Notes under the pieces: generated by a model
Seen by the model: only the letters and a program-made list of their open reading frames with translations
Databases searched by the model: none
What the model was told of the DNA's origin: nothing
Position numbers and translations under genes: made by a program
Shown here: positions 1 to 8,196 of the stretch, piece after piece
How positions within the stretch are numbered: the stretch's first letter is position 1
Layout: every line of letters begins with the position of its first letter
Assembly: GCA_934613185.1 (NCBI GenBank)
Contig: CAKTSO010000029.1
Span: 1 to 16,062, forward strand
Source of the DNA: an uncultured Clostridia bacterium
GTDB taxonomy: Bacteria > Bacillota > Clostridia > Christensenellales > Maliibacteriaceae
Length of the DNA: 16,062 bases
Direction of reading: 5' to 3'

Positions 1-30
1 CGAGAATGCACAAATCACAGGAAATTGAAT

Positions 31-80
31 GCGCCGCGGGCGGGTGTTTTTTGAAACAATGCCGTGCGGCGCTTTTTTTT
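31..80 (+). terminator. Probable intrinsic terminator of an upstream gene outside the window
   Basis: GCGCCGCGGGC at 31-41 can pair with GCCGTGCGGCGC at 61-72 with one bulged base. Eight Ts follow at 73-80. The loop is about 19 nt, longer than usual. No coding sequence for the upstream gene is visible in the window. Because remB-gyrB usually follows dnaA-dnaN-recF, the upstream gene could be recF, but that is inference only. Confidence 0.5.
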
Positions 81-147
81 GTGCAAATTTTCATGCAAAA
101 ATGCGAAAGCAGGCTTGGCGAACGCGGGGTGGGGAGGGATAGTAAAG

Positions 148-168
148 TAGTGGTTAGTGGACAGTGGG
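148..168 (+). repeat. Short heptamer tract (3 units, consensus YAGTGGN)
   Basis: Three 7-bp units, TAGTGGT, TAGTGGA and CAGTGGG, lie head to tail. They belong to the same heptamer family as the long tract at 15951-16020 and, on the opposite strand, those at 704-731 and 803-830. No gene is visible in 81-840; this stretch is repeats. Confidence 0.7.
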
Positions 169-216
169 CAGAAAGGTTTGGCGGGATAGGGGCGGTATGG
201 TACGGGTGCGAGGTTC

Positions 217-320
217 CGTTCTTGAGAACGAGTGGGAGTAGTGGGAGCGGAAGGTGATCGGAGTTTTTGATGGTGGCAAGCGAGGCGCGGTGTTGGCGCA
301 GGGTTTCGTTCTTGTGAACG
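217..320 (+). repeat. Two copies of a dyad repeat followed by a GTGG-rich tail
   Basis: CGTTCTTGAGAACG at 217-230 and CGTTCTTGTGAACG at 307-320 are 90 bp apart. Both are followed by a similar short tail (GAG, GGGAG, then GTGG) that leads into heptamer-like sequence. A third copy lies on the opposite strand at 743-756. The half-sites GTTC/GAAC are arranged opposite to a Bacillus LexA box (GAAC-N4-GTTC), so this is not read as an SOS operator. Confidence 0.55.
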
Positions 321-427
321 AGGGGGAGCTGTGGTCAGTAAATCGTGGATGGTCGTTCGTGCTGGCGGGTCGTGAGTGTGTATGAAAAATCGCTTTTTTG
401 CAAGCGTTCGACTGAGCGGCGCTTCCT

Positions 428-660
428 GCAAGCCTTCCCCTGAGAGGGGAAGGTGTCGAGCGACAGTGAGACGGATGAGGTGTCTTTGTTTCGAGATTGG
501 AGCGCAGATTCAATAAATAGGTTGGTAGTTGGGAAACCGCCGCCTTTTGCTGCGACGAAGATCGAATCTGCCTGCCTCTTTATTGAAACTGTCCCAACAG
601 CGACACCTCATCAGTCAGCCTAACGGCTGACAGCTTCCCCTCTCAGGGGAAGCCTTTGGC
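428..660. mobile_element. MITE-like element copy A (233 bp, nested inverted repeats)
   Basis: The outer arms at 432-484 and 602-654 are inverted repeats of 53 bp, identical at about 42 positions by hand count. Each arm carries its own hairpin: CCTTCCCC/GGGGAAGG at the left, and GCTTCCCCT/AGGGGAAGC with GTCAGCC/GGCTGAC at the right. A second inverted pair starting TTCAATAAA lies inside the arms. The element encodes no protein. Copy B at 3897-4128 has the same length, orientation and design, and its left arm matches at about 50 of 53 positions. No clear target-site duplication was seen. It may be a non-autonomous transposable element or a dispersed extragenic palindrome. Confidence 0.8.
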
Positions 661-703
661 TGCGATGTTTCCTTATTTTTTTCAAAAGCACGCATCCAAA
701 GTT

Positions 704-731
704 CAGACCACTGCCCACTGATCACTGCCCA
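704..731 (-). repeat. Heptamer tract, minus orientation (4 units)
   Basis: CAGACCA, CTGCCCA, CTGATCA and CTGCCCA are four contiguous 7-mers. On the minus strand they read as TGGKCWG-type units, the same family as the heptamers at 148-168 and 15951-16020. The tract adjoins the minus-strand dyad copy at 743-756. Confidence 0.7.
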
Positions 732-742
732 CGGCTCCTTCT

Positions 743-756
743 CGTTCACAAGAACG
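743..756 (-). repeat. Third dyad repeat copy, inverted
   Basis: CGTTCACAAGAACG is the exact reverse complement of the dyad at 307-320. Reading on the minus strand, it is followed after about 12 nt by heptamers (731 down to 704), so dyad plus heptamer tract appears to be one composite repeat. Confidence 0.6.
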
Positions 757-802
757 GAAAGCCGCGCCTGCATGGTGTACTTTCTAACTCTTCCCCAAAA
801 TT

Positions 803-830
803 CTGCCCACTGCCCACTGCCCACTGCCCT
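803..830 (-). repeat. Heptamer tract, minus orientation (4 units)
   Basis: CTGCCCA is repeated three times, followed by CTGCCCT, in perfect 7-bp register. It is the same repeat family as 704-731 and lies about 50 bp upstream of the remB promoter. Confidence 0.75.
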
Positions 831-844
831 GTTTTTCCCTTGAA

Positions 845-879
845 AAAACCCCGTTTCGACACGGGAAAAAGGGGCTTTT
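845..879. terminator. Terminator-like hairpin ahead of the remB promoter
   Basis: CCCGT (850-854) pairs with ACGGG (861-865). Alternatively, CCCC (849-852) preceded by six As can pair with GGGG (871-874) followed by CTTTT. The A tract on one side and T tract on the other would suit termination on either strand. The stem is short, so confidence is low. Confidence 0.3.
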
Positions 880-882
880 CAC

Positions 883-911
883 TTAACGAAACGGGCGATT
901 TGGTGTATAAT
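883..911 (+). promoter_or_regulatory. Sigma-A type promoter for remB-gyrB
   Basis: A perfect -10 TATAAT lies at 906-911, with a weak -35 TTAACG (883-888) exactly 17 bp upstream. The predicted start is near 918, leaving a leader of about 45 nt before remB. This is the nearest promoter upstream of gyrB, so the two genes are probably co-transcribed. Confidence 0.7.
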
Positions 912-963
912 AAAAACAGGCGTATTATATATAGAAGGAAAAGGAAAAAGGAGGAGTGATCGG

Positions 964-1215
964 ATGCTCCATATCGGCGCGGATCGCGTCGTGCGGCGGC
1001 GGGACATTCTCGCCGTGCTCGACCGAACGAAACCCTCTTCGCCCGACACGGAGGCGTTTTTGGACGCCGTGAAACAAAGCGGGCGATTTTTCCCCTTCGA
1101 CGGGGCGCGCAGCGTCGTGATCGTCACGATCGACGGTGGCGTCTGCGCCTACGAGACCCCCGTCTCCGCCGACACGATCAAAAAGCGCGGCGCTTCGGCG
1201 AACGCGTTCGTCTGA
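964..1215 (+). CDS. remB: RemB/YaaB-type extracellular matrix regulator (DUF370)
   Basis: An 83-residue protein of the DUF370 family (B. subtilis YaaB/RemB), a small DNA-binding regulator type related to RemA, which activates biofilm matrix genes. Visible family features are an N-terminal M-L-H-I-G-A-D segment, the R-x-x-D-I-L-A-V-L-D helix at residues 12-20, a VVIVTIDGG strand at 51-59, and a C-terminal SADTIKKR at 68-75. The length is typical. The start is ATG at 964, preceded by AAGGAGGAG a few bases upstream. It sits 85 bp ahead of gyrB, as YaaB does in Bacillus, which supports the call. The residue pattern and position are seen here. Regulation of matrix genes is known only for a few relatives, and the targets in this organism cannot be told. 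Confidence 0.85.
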   Translation: MLHIGADRVVRRRDILAVLDRTKPSSPDTEAFLDAVKQSGRFFPFDGARSVVIVTIDGGVCAYETPVSADTIKKRGASANAFV

Positions 1216-1300
1216 TCGAACGATGATCTTCAAACGTTTTTCGTGATTTTGAAACCGAGTTTTCAAGCGGACTTCCCGACGAACCAGGAAGGAGATTTTT

Positions 1301-3247
<1,947 letters not shown>

Positions 3248-3278
3248 TGGCGCAGAGAACCGAAGGTTCGACTGCGGC

Positions 3279-3430
3279 ATCCGGCGGCTGTTTTGCCGCC
3301 GATCCTTCGTTGCAGGTTTTTGACATAGCTCTGCTTAAGGCCGTCGGTCAAGCATTCGCGCTCGGCGTCTGACGGCTGCTTATCGCCGGATGCTTCGTTA
3401 CACGGTCTCGACATAGCGCCGCTATGCCTT
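3279..3430. repeat. Degenerate direct repeat downstream of gyrB
   Basis: The stretch at about 3283-3342 resembles 3371-3428. Both run through CGGCTG, a CCGGAT/CCGATC segment, CTTCGTT and GACATAGC. The similarity is partial and was judged by eye. It leads into the stronger repeats that follow and contains no convincing gene. Confidence 0.45.
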
Positions 3431-3840
3431 CGCCCGTGTGCCTCGCCCCGACGAAAAGCATCTCGACATCCGCTGTCGGCGAATACTCGTCCGACGGCCT
3501 GCCTTCGCGCCTGCGCCTCGCCCCGACGAAAAACATCTCGACATCCGCAGTCGGCGGGCATCGCGCCGACTGCCTGCCGCAGAGAACCGAGAGGGAGAAA
3601 AGGTGGCAGAAAGAGATTGCCGAGCCTTCGGTTCCCTGCTATGGAGAAGACGAGCGGGAGAACGAGAGAGTTGGAACGATTTGTTCCGACGAAAAACATC
3701 TCGGCATCCGCTGTCGGCGGGCATCGCGCCGACTGCCTGATGTGAAGAACCGAAAGAGGCAAAGGCTGGGCGAAAAACATCTCGCCTTCGGTTCCCTGCT
3801 TTGAGAAAGAAAAGCGGAAGAACGAAGAAGTTGGGGTGTT
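3425..3840. repeat. Tandem and dispersed repeat mosaic between gyrB and the lipoprotein gene
   Basis: A 48-bp segment at 3425-3472 recurs at 3500-3547 with about 44 identities (period 75 bp). The block from about 3524 to 3576 recurs at 3687-3738 with only two or so differences (period 163 bp). The two longer units carry AGTCGGCG/CGCCGACT or related hairpins. Each is followed by a second inverted pair, AGAACCGA and TTCGGTTCCCTGCT. Open frames through it on both strands exist only because the repeat is GC-rich; their peptides are repetitive and have no good start sites, so no gene is called. Confidence 0.75.
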
Positions 3841-3896
3841 ATGTCCCGAATGACAAACGCAGAGAAAGGACGGATGAAGAAAGGGCATCGCTTTCC

Positions 3897-4128
3897 GCAA
3901 GCCTTCCCCTGAGAGGGGAAGGTGTCGAGCGTTAGCGAGACGGATGAGGTGTCTTTGATTCGAGGCAGGGAGTGCAGGTTCAATAAAAAGGTTGGCAGAT
4001 GGAAAATGTCGCTGCTCTTGCTGTGAGGAAGATCGAAGCTGCCGTTCCTTTTATTGAAACTATCCCAACAGTGACACCTCATCAGTCTGCTTCGCAGACA
4101 GCTTCCCCTCTCAGGGGAAGCCGTTGGC
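3897..4128. mobile_element. MITE-like element copy B (232 bp)
   Basis: Second copy of the element at 428-660, in the same orientation. The left arm is 3901-3953 and the right arm 4073-4122, with CCTTCCCC/GGGGAAGG and GCTTCCCCT/AGGGGAAGC hairpins. GTCTGC-TTC-GCAGAC replaces the GTCAGCC hairpin of copy A, a compensated change that keeps the stem. The inner TTCAATAAA pair is also present. Arms are well conserved and the centre is diverged, as expected of an element defined by its secondary structure. Confidence 0.8.
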
Positions 4129-4217
4129 AGCGAGAGTTTCGTTGCGCGGTTATCTTGCGAGTCGCTTTAAAGCTTCGCATTTGGAATCGCGGCCTGAGTG
4201 AGGCGAGAGTATCGCAC

Positions 4218-4273
4218 TTCGCAAGCTCATCTCAGAGAAAGCCTTTGGCAGCGAGAATTTCGCTGCGGAAACC
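4218..4273. repeat. Degenerate partial copy of the right MITE end and its flank
   Basis: CTTCGCAAGCTCATCTCAG then AAGCCTTTGGCAGCGAGAAT and TTCGCTGCG closely follow the pattern at 4091-4150 (CTTCGCAGAC, AAGCCGTTGGCAGCGAGAG, TTCGTTGCG). The palindromic C and G runs have decayed. The shared flank GCAGCGAGA-TTTCG suggests the repeat unit extends beyond the 232-bp element. Confidence 0.5.
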
Positions 4274-4465
4274 ATTCTGCGGAGCGCGTTTTCCGAAAGA
4301 CATTCTCAATGGCAAGCCCCGCGCTTCGCATGCGGTTTGCGCCGCTTGCTCGAATCCCCTGCCCCCGTCGTTGGCGGCAAGGGGCGGCGGGAGGAACGAA
4401 AAGGTCGTGCGATGCGTTTGAACGGCTGTGAAAACGCGGACAAAGCTTGAAATGCGTAACAAAAA

Positions 4466-4514
4466 GGACGCCTGCGCGGTATTCTTAAGTGAAAGAGGAT
4501 CGCGCGGGGCGTCC
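4466..4514 (+). promoter_or_regulatory. Long hairpin in the leader of the DUF4349 gene
   Basis: GGACGCCTGCGCG (4466-4478) pairs with CGCGCGGGGCGTCC (4501-4514) with one G-U pair and one bulged G, closing a 22-nt A/T-rich loop. It ends about 50 nt before the start codon and 37 nt before the ribosome binding site, and no T run follows. It may be a leader structure or another dispersed palindrome. No good promoter was found nearby. Confidence 0.35.
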
Positions 4515-4563
4515 GCTCCTTCGCCTTTGTGCGATTCCCGAAGCGACGAACGGAGGAAACACC

Positions 4564-5529
4564 ATGAAAAAGACACGGACGACTTTGGCGCTTGTGCTCG
4601 TGCTCGTGCTGACGCTGGTCTTCGCGGGCTGCGGCGCAGCCAACAAATCGGCGATGGCGTACGATTACGATACCGCCGACACTGCCGCGGCGGCGGAACC
4701 CGCCGATTCGTACAAGTATGAAGCTGTGACGGAAGACGCGATCGCGGGTTATGACGAAGAGCGCGGCGGCTCGGCGAATGCCGCGCAGGAACAAAAGCTC
4801 ATTCAGAACATCTACACGGACATGACGGTGGAAGACCCTTCCGCGGCACTGGCCGAGATCGTCCGCTATGCGCGGGAGACCGGCGGATACCTTCTGTCCT
4901 CGAACGACTATTACGACAAGGAAAATAACACCGGCGGCGCGTATGTGACCGTCCGCGTTCCGAGCGGGGAGAGCGCGCAGTTTTGCGAATATCTTGCCGA
5001 GCTCGGCAAGATCGACTCCACCTCGACCGACACGCAGGACGTCACGAGCGAGTACTACGACCTTGAGACCCGCATCGCGCAGGGCAAGCTCGAGATCAAA
5101 AAGCTCGAAGAGCTGCTCGAGCGCTGCAGCACGGTCGACGAGGTTTTGCAGGTGCGTGCGCAGCTTTCGCAGCAGCAGGCGGATGTGGAGGCCATGGAAG
5201 GGCGGATGAAGCGTCTGCGCGAGCTGACGAGCTTCGACACGATCAACATTCAGCTTTCCCCCGTGCGCAACCTCGTCTCCGGCAGCGACGGCCGCTTCAT
5301 GACGGGCAGCGAGCTTTTGAACGGCATTTTGAACGGCCTTCGCGACAGCGTGCGCGTCGTGGTCAACGGCGCGGGCTATCTTTTGATCTTCCTGGCCACC
5401 GCCATTCTGCCGCTCGGCATCGTCGCCGCGATCGTGGTGCTGATCGTCTTTATCTGCCGCCGCGCGTCGAAAAAGAAGCGCGAGCGCCGCATGAAGCAGA
5501 TGGCGGAAAACCAAAACCCGCAGGGATAA
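4564..5529 (+). CDS. DUF4349 domain membrane lipoprotein
   Basis: A 321-residue protein. A lipoprotein signal peptide ends in LVFAGC, with C23 as the likely lipidated residue. A low-complexity Asp/Ala-rich linker runs to about residue 75. The DUF4349 core covers about 76-300 and contains YARETGGYLLSS, a YVTVRVPS strand, and a helical segment at about 166-222 (YYDLETRIAQGKLEIKKLEEL) that looks like a coiled coil. A single membrane helix follows at about 268-298, then a basic cytoplasmic tail (RRASKKKRERR). The start is set at ATG 4564 because GGAGG lies at 4552-4556; the frame is open 25 codons further upstream but without a ribosome site or signal sequence. The family is common in Bacillota and has no firm function; an envelope role is inference. 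Its position between gyrB and gyrA is unusual. Confidence 0.85.
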   Translation: MKKTRTTLALVLVLVLTLVFAGCGAANKSAMAYDYDTADTAAAAEPADSYKYEAVTEDAIAGYDEERGGSANAAQEQKLIQNIYTDMTVEDPSAALAEIVRYARETGGYLLSSNDYYDKENNTGGAYVTVRVPSGESAQFCEYLAELGKIDSTSTDTQDVTSEYYDLETRIAQGKLEIKKLEELLERCSTVDEVLQVRAQLSQQQADVEAMEGRMKRLRELTSFDTINIQLSPVRNLVSGSDGRFMTGSELLNGILNGLRDSVRVVVNGAGYLLIFLATAILPLGIVAAIVVLIVFICRRASKKKRERRMKQMAENQNPQG

Positions 5530-5537
5530 ACGAAGGA

Positions 5538-5611
5538 GGCGGCGGTTCGGCGAAGCCGTGGCTTCGTTGAACCGACGTCGTTTGATCAAAAAACGACAGT
5601 TGTCAGCCGCC
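5538..5611 (+). ncRNA. Candidate structured leader (three-way junction) upstream of gyrA
   Basis: Three stems fit together without conflict. P1 is GGCGGC 5538-5543 with GCCGCC 5606-5611. P2 is a 14-bp hairpin, 5543-5556 with 5561-5574, with a CGTG loop and two G-U pairs; C5543 is shared with P1. P3 is GTCGTTT 5577-5583 with AAACGAC 5591-5597. The element starts 8 nt after the upstream stop codon and ends 66 nt before gyrA. There is no T run, so it is not an ordinary terminator. It could be a cis-regulatory leader, a processing site or a repeat. No known riboswitch class was recognised. Confidence 0.4.
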
Positions 5612-5677
5612 CCAAATTCACCTGCGATTTGTCAATCAAAAAAATTCCCACCCGACCGATCATAAGGAGCAAAGCAT

Positions 5678-8140
5678 ATGGAAACCACACCGGGCGGCCG
5701 CATCATACCGGTCAACCTCGAACGGGAAATGAAGGAGTCGTTTATCGCCTACGCCATGGCAGTCATCATCAACCGTGCGCTGCCGGACGTGCGCGACGGG
5801 ATGAAGCCGGTTCATCGGCGCATCCTGTTTTCGATGGGCGAACTGGGCATCACGCCCGACAAGCCCTTCCGAAAAAGCGCGCGCATCGTCGGCGACGTCT
5901 TAGGTAAATACCATCCGCACGGCGATTCGTCCGTTTACGACGCGATGGTGCGCCTGGCGCAGGATTTCTCCATGCGCTACCCGCTCGTGGAGGGTCACGG
6001 CAACTTCGGCTCCGTCGACGGCGACGGCGCGGCCGCCATGCGCTATACCGAGGCGCGGCTTTCCAAGCTCTCCATGCAGATGCTGGCGGATATCGACAAG
6101 GACACCGTCGATTTCATGCCGAACTTCGACAACACCGCCATGCAGCCGACCGTGCTGCCGTCCCGCTTCCCGAACCTTCTGGTCAACGGCGCGGGCGGCA
6201 TCGCCGTCGGCATGGCGACGAACATCCCGCCGCACAATTTGAACGAGGTCATCAACGCCGTTCTTGCGCTGGCGGACAACCCCGACATCACCGACGACCA
6301 GCTCATGGCGTACATCCCCGGGCCGGACTTCCCCACGGGCGGCATCATCATGGGCACGCAGGGCATCCGCGAGGCGTATCGCACCGGCCGCGGCCGCATC
6401 GTCGTGCGCGCGCGCACCGAGATCGAGCAGATGAGCGCCAACCGTTCGCGCATCGTCGTGACGGAAATTCCCTATCAGGTCAACAAGGCGCGCCTGGTCG
6501 AGAAAATCGCCGAGCTTGTGCACGAAAAGCGCGTCGAGGGCATCTCCGACCTTCGCGACGAGTCCGACCGCTCGGGCATGCGCATCGTCATCGAACTGAA
6601 ACAGAACGTCAACGCGCAGGTCGTTTTAAACCTTCTGTTCAAGCACACCCAGCTTCAGGACACCTTCGGCGCGATCATGCTGGCGCTCGTCGACGGCAAG
6701 CCGCAGATCCTCGACTTGAAGGGGATGCTCTATCACTATCTGGAGTATCAAAAGCAGATCATCGTCCGCCGCACGAAGTACGATCTTGAAAAAGCCGAGG
6801 CGCGCGCGCATATCCTCGAAGGCCTGCTCATTGCGCTTGACTACATCGACCAGATCGTCGCCCTCATCCGCGCGTCCAAGACGGCGGCGGAGGCCAAGGC
6901 GGGATTGATGGAGAATTACGGGCTGACCGAGCGGCAGGCGCAGGCCATTTTGGACATGCGCTTGCAAAGACTGGTCGGCATGGAGCGCGAGCGCCTGCAG
7001 GCCGAGTACGACGCGCTGTGCGAAAAAATCGCCTATTACCGCGCCGTGCTGCAGAGCGACCAAATGGTGCTCGACATCGTCAAGACCGAGATATCGCAGA
7101 TTCGGGATTCTTTCGGCGACGACCGCCGCACCGAGATCGCGCCGCTTGAAAATGAGATCGACATCGAGGATCTGATCGAGGAAAAGGACGTCGTCATGAC
7201 GCTGACGCATTTCGGCTACGTCAAGCGCTGCGCCAGCGACACCTATCGCGCGCAGAACCGCGGCGGCCGCGGCGTCGCGGCGCTGTCCACCCGCGAGGAG
7301 GACTTCGTCGAGACGATCTTCACCACCTCGACGCACCGCGACATCCTGTTCTTCACCAACAAGGGCAAAATGTTCACCCTGAAGGGCTATCAGATCCCCG
7401 AGGCGGGGCGCACCGCGCGCGGCACGGCGATCGTCAATCTTCTCATGCTCGACGGCGACGAGAAGATCAGCGCCTGCTTCCCGATGCCCGCCGAGTTCGA
7501 GGGCAGAAATTACATGCTCATGATGGCCACGCGCGGCGGCGTGATCAAGAAGACGCCGCTGGAGGAGTTCCGCAACATCCGAAAGGGCGGCCTCCGTGCC
7601 GTCAATCTGCGCGAGGATGACGAGCTGGTCGGCGTGCAGCTGACCGACGGGGACAGCGAAGTGCTTCTTGCCACCCGCATGGGACAGTGCGTCCGCTTCA
7701 GCGAAAGCCAGGTTCGCCCGATGGGTCGCACCGCCACGGGCGTGCGCGGCGTGAATCTGGCAGACGGCGACGAGGTCGTCTCGTTCGTCCGCGTGCAAAA
7801 GGACGCCGAGGTGCTGATCGTCTCCGAAAAGGGCTACGGCAAGCGCTGCGACGCCGAAGAGTTCCCCGCGCACAACCGCGGCGGCAAGGGCGTGCGCGCC
7901 ATGAGCGTCACCGAAAAGACGGGCCTTCTTTGCGGCATGGTATTTGTCCGCGACGACGAGGATATCATGCTCATCAACTCCGACGGCACGATCATCCGCA
8001 TGGCCGCCTCGCAGGTCTCGCGCTATTCGCGCACCGCGCAGGGCGTCCGCCTGATGCGCCTTGAAGATGACGCCCGCGTCGTCTCCATCGCCGTCGCTCC
8101 GTCCGAGGAGGCGGAAGCGGACGAGAAGACGGAAGAATGA
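5678..8140 (+). CDS. gyrA: DNA gyrase subunit A
   Basis: The DNA cleavage and strand-passage subunit of gyrase, 820 residues. The N-terminal part has RALPDVRDGMKPVHRRIL, the winged-helix/QRDR segment HPHGDSSVYDAMVR (79-92), and the catalytic R122-Y123 in AAMRYTEARL. S84 and D88, the usual quinolone-resistance positions, are the susceptible residues. NGAGGIAVGMATNIPPHN is intact. The C-terminal beta-pinwheel begins after about 490. Its GyrA box reads QNRGGRG (526-532) instead of the usual QRRGGKG. A related blade repeat, HNRGGKG, lies near 730. The tail is acidic. The start is ATG 5678 with AAGGAG at 5664-5669. The box and the context favour GyrA over ParC. The gene is followed by a strong terminator at 8153-8185. 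Confidence 0.97.
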   Translation: METTPGGRIIPVNLEREMKESFIAYAMAVIINRALPDVRDGMKPVHRRILFSMGELGITPDKPFRKSARIVGDVLGKYHPHGDSSVYDAMVRLAQDFSMRYPLVEGHGNFGSVDGDGAAAMRYTEARLSKLSMQMLADIDKDTVDFMPNFDNTAMQPTVLPSRFPNLLVNGAGGIAVGMATNIPPHNLNEVINAVLALADNPDITDDQLMAYIPGPDFPTGGIIMGTQGIREAYRTGRGRIVVRARTEIEQMSANRSRIVVTEIPYQVNKARLVEKIAELVHEKRVEGISDLRDESDRSGMRIVIELKQNVNAQVVLNLLFKHTQLQDTFGAIMLALVDGKPQILDLKGMLYHYLEYQKQIIVRRTKYDLEKAEARAHILEGLLIALDYIDQIVALIRASKTAAEAKAGLMENYGLTERQAQAILDMRLQRLVGMERERLQAEYDALCEKIAYYRAVLQSDQMVLDIVKTEISQIRDSFGDDRRTEIAPLENEIDIEDLIEEKDVVMTLTHFGYVKRCASDTYRAQNRGGRGVAALSTREEDFVETIFTTSTHRDILFFTNKGKMFTLKGYQIPEAGRTARGTAIVNLLMLDGDEKISACFPMPAEFEGRNYMLMMATRGGVIKKTPLEEFRNIRKGGLRAVNLREDDELVGVQLTDGDSEVLLATRMGQCVRFSESQVRPMGRTATGVRGVNLADGDEVVSFVRVQKDAEVLIVSEKGYGKRCDAEEFPAHNRGGKGVRAMSVTEKTGLLCGMVFVRDDEDIMLINSDGTIIRMAASQVSRYSRTAQGVRLMRLEDDARVVSIAVAPSEEAEADEKTEE

Positions 8141-8152
8141 TCGAAAAGAGTG

Positions 8153-8185
8153 AAAAAGAAGCGGCAAATTGCCGCTTCTTTTTTT
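8153..8185. terminator. Bidirectional intrinsic terminator between gyrA and the convergent gene
   Basis: AAGAAGCGGCA (8156-8166) pairs perfectly with TGCCGCTTCTT (8170-8180) around a 3-nt loop. Five As precede it and a T run follows, so it can act on both strands. It lies 13 bp after the gyrA stop and 12 bp from the stop of the minus-strand gene. Confidence 0.92.
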
Positions 8186-8196
8186 GTGTGGAATCG

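Noticed and set aside
217..320. Dyads CGTTCTTGTGAACG as LexA/SOS operators
   Set aside because: Half-sites are in the reverse order compared with the Bacillota SOS box (GAAC-N4-GTTC), there is no promoter beside them, and a third copy travels with heptamer repeats.
3283..3300. GGCGGC-TGTTTT-GCCGCC hairpin as gyrB terminator
   Set aside because: Stable stem but no T run after it; only mentioned in the gyrB entry.
3425..3740. Repeats as a CRISPR array
   Set aside because: Only two or three units, unequal periods of 75 and 163 bp, conserved 'spacers' and no cas genes.
5558..5665. GTG-started 35-codon frame ending in the gyrA ribosome site
   Set aside because: The nearest AAGGAGG is about 18 nt away, the start codon is in the P2 loop, codon use is unlike neighbours, and an RNA structure explains the region better.
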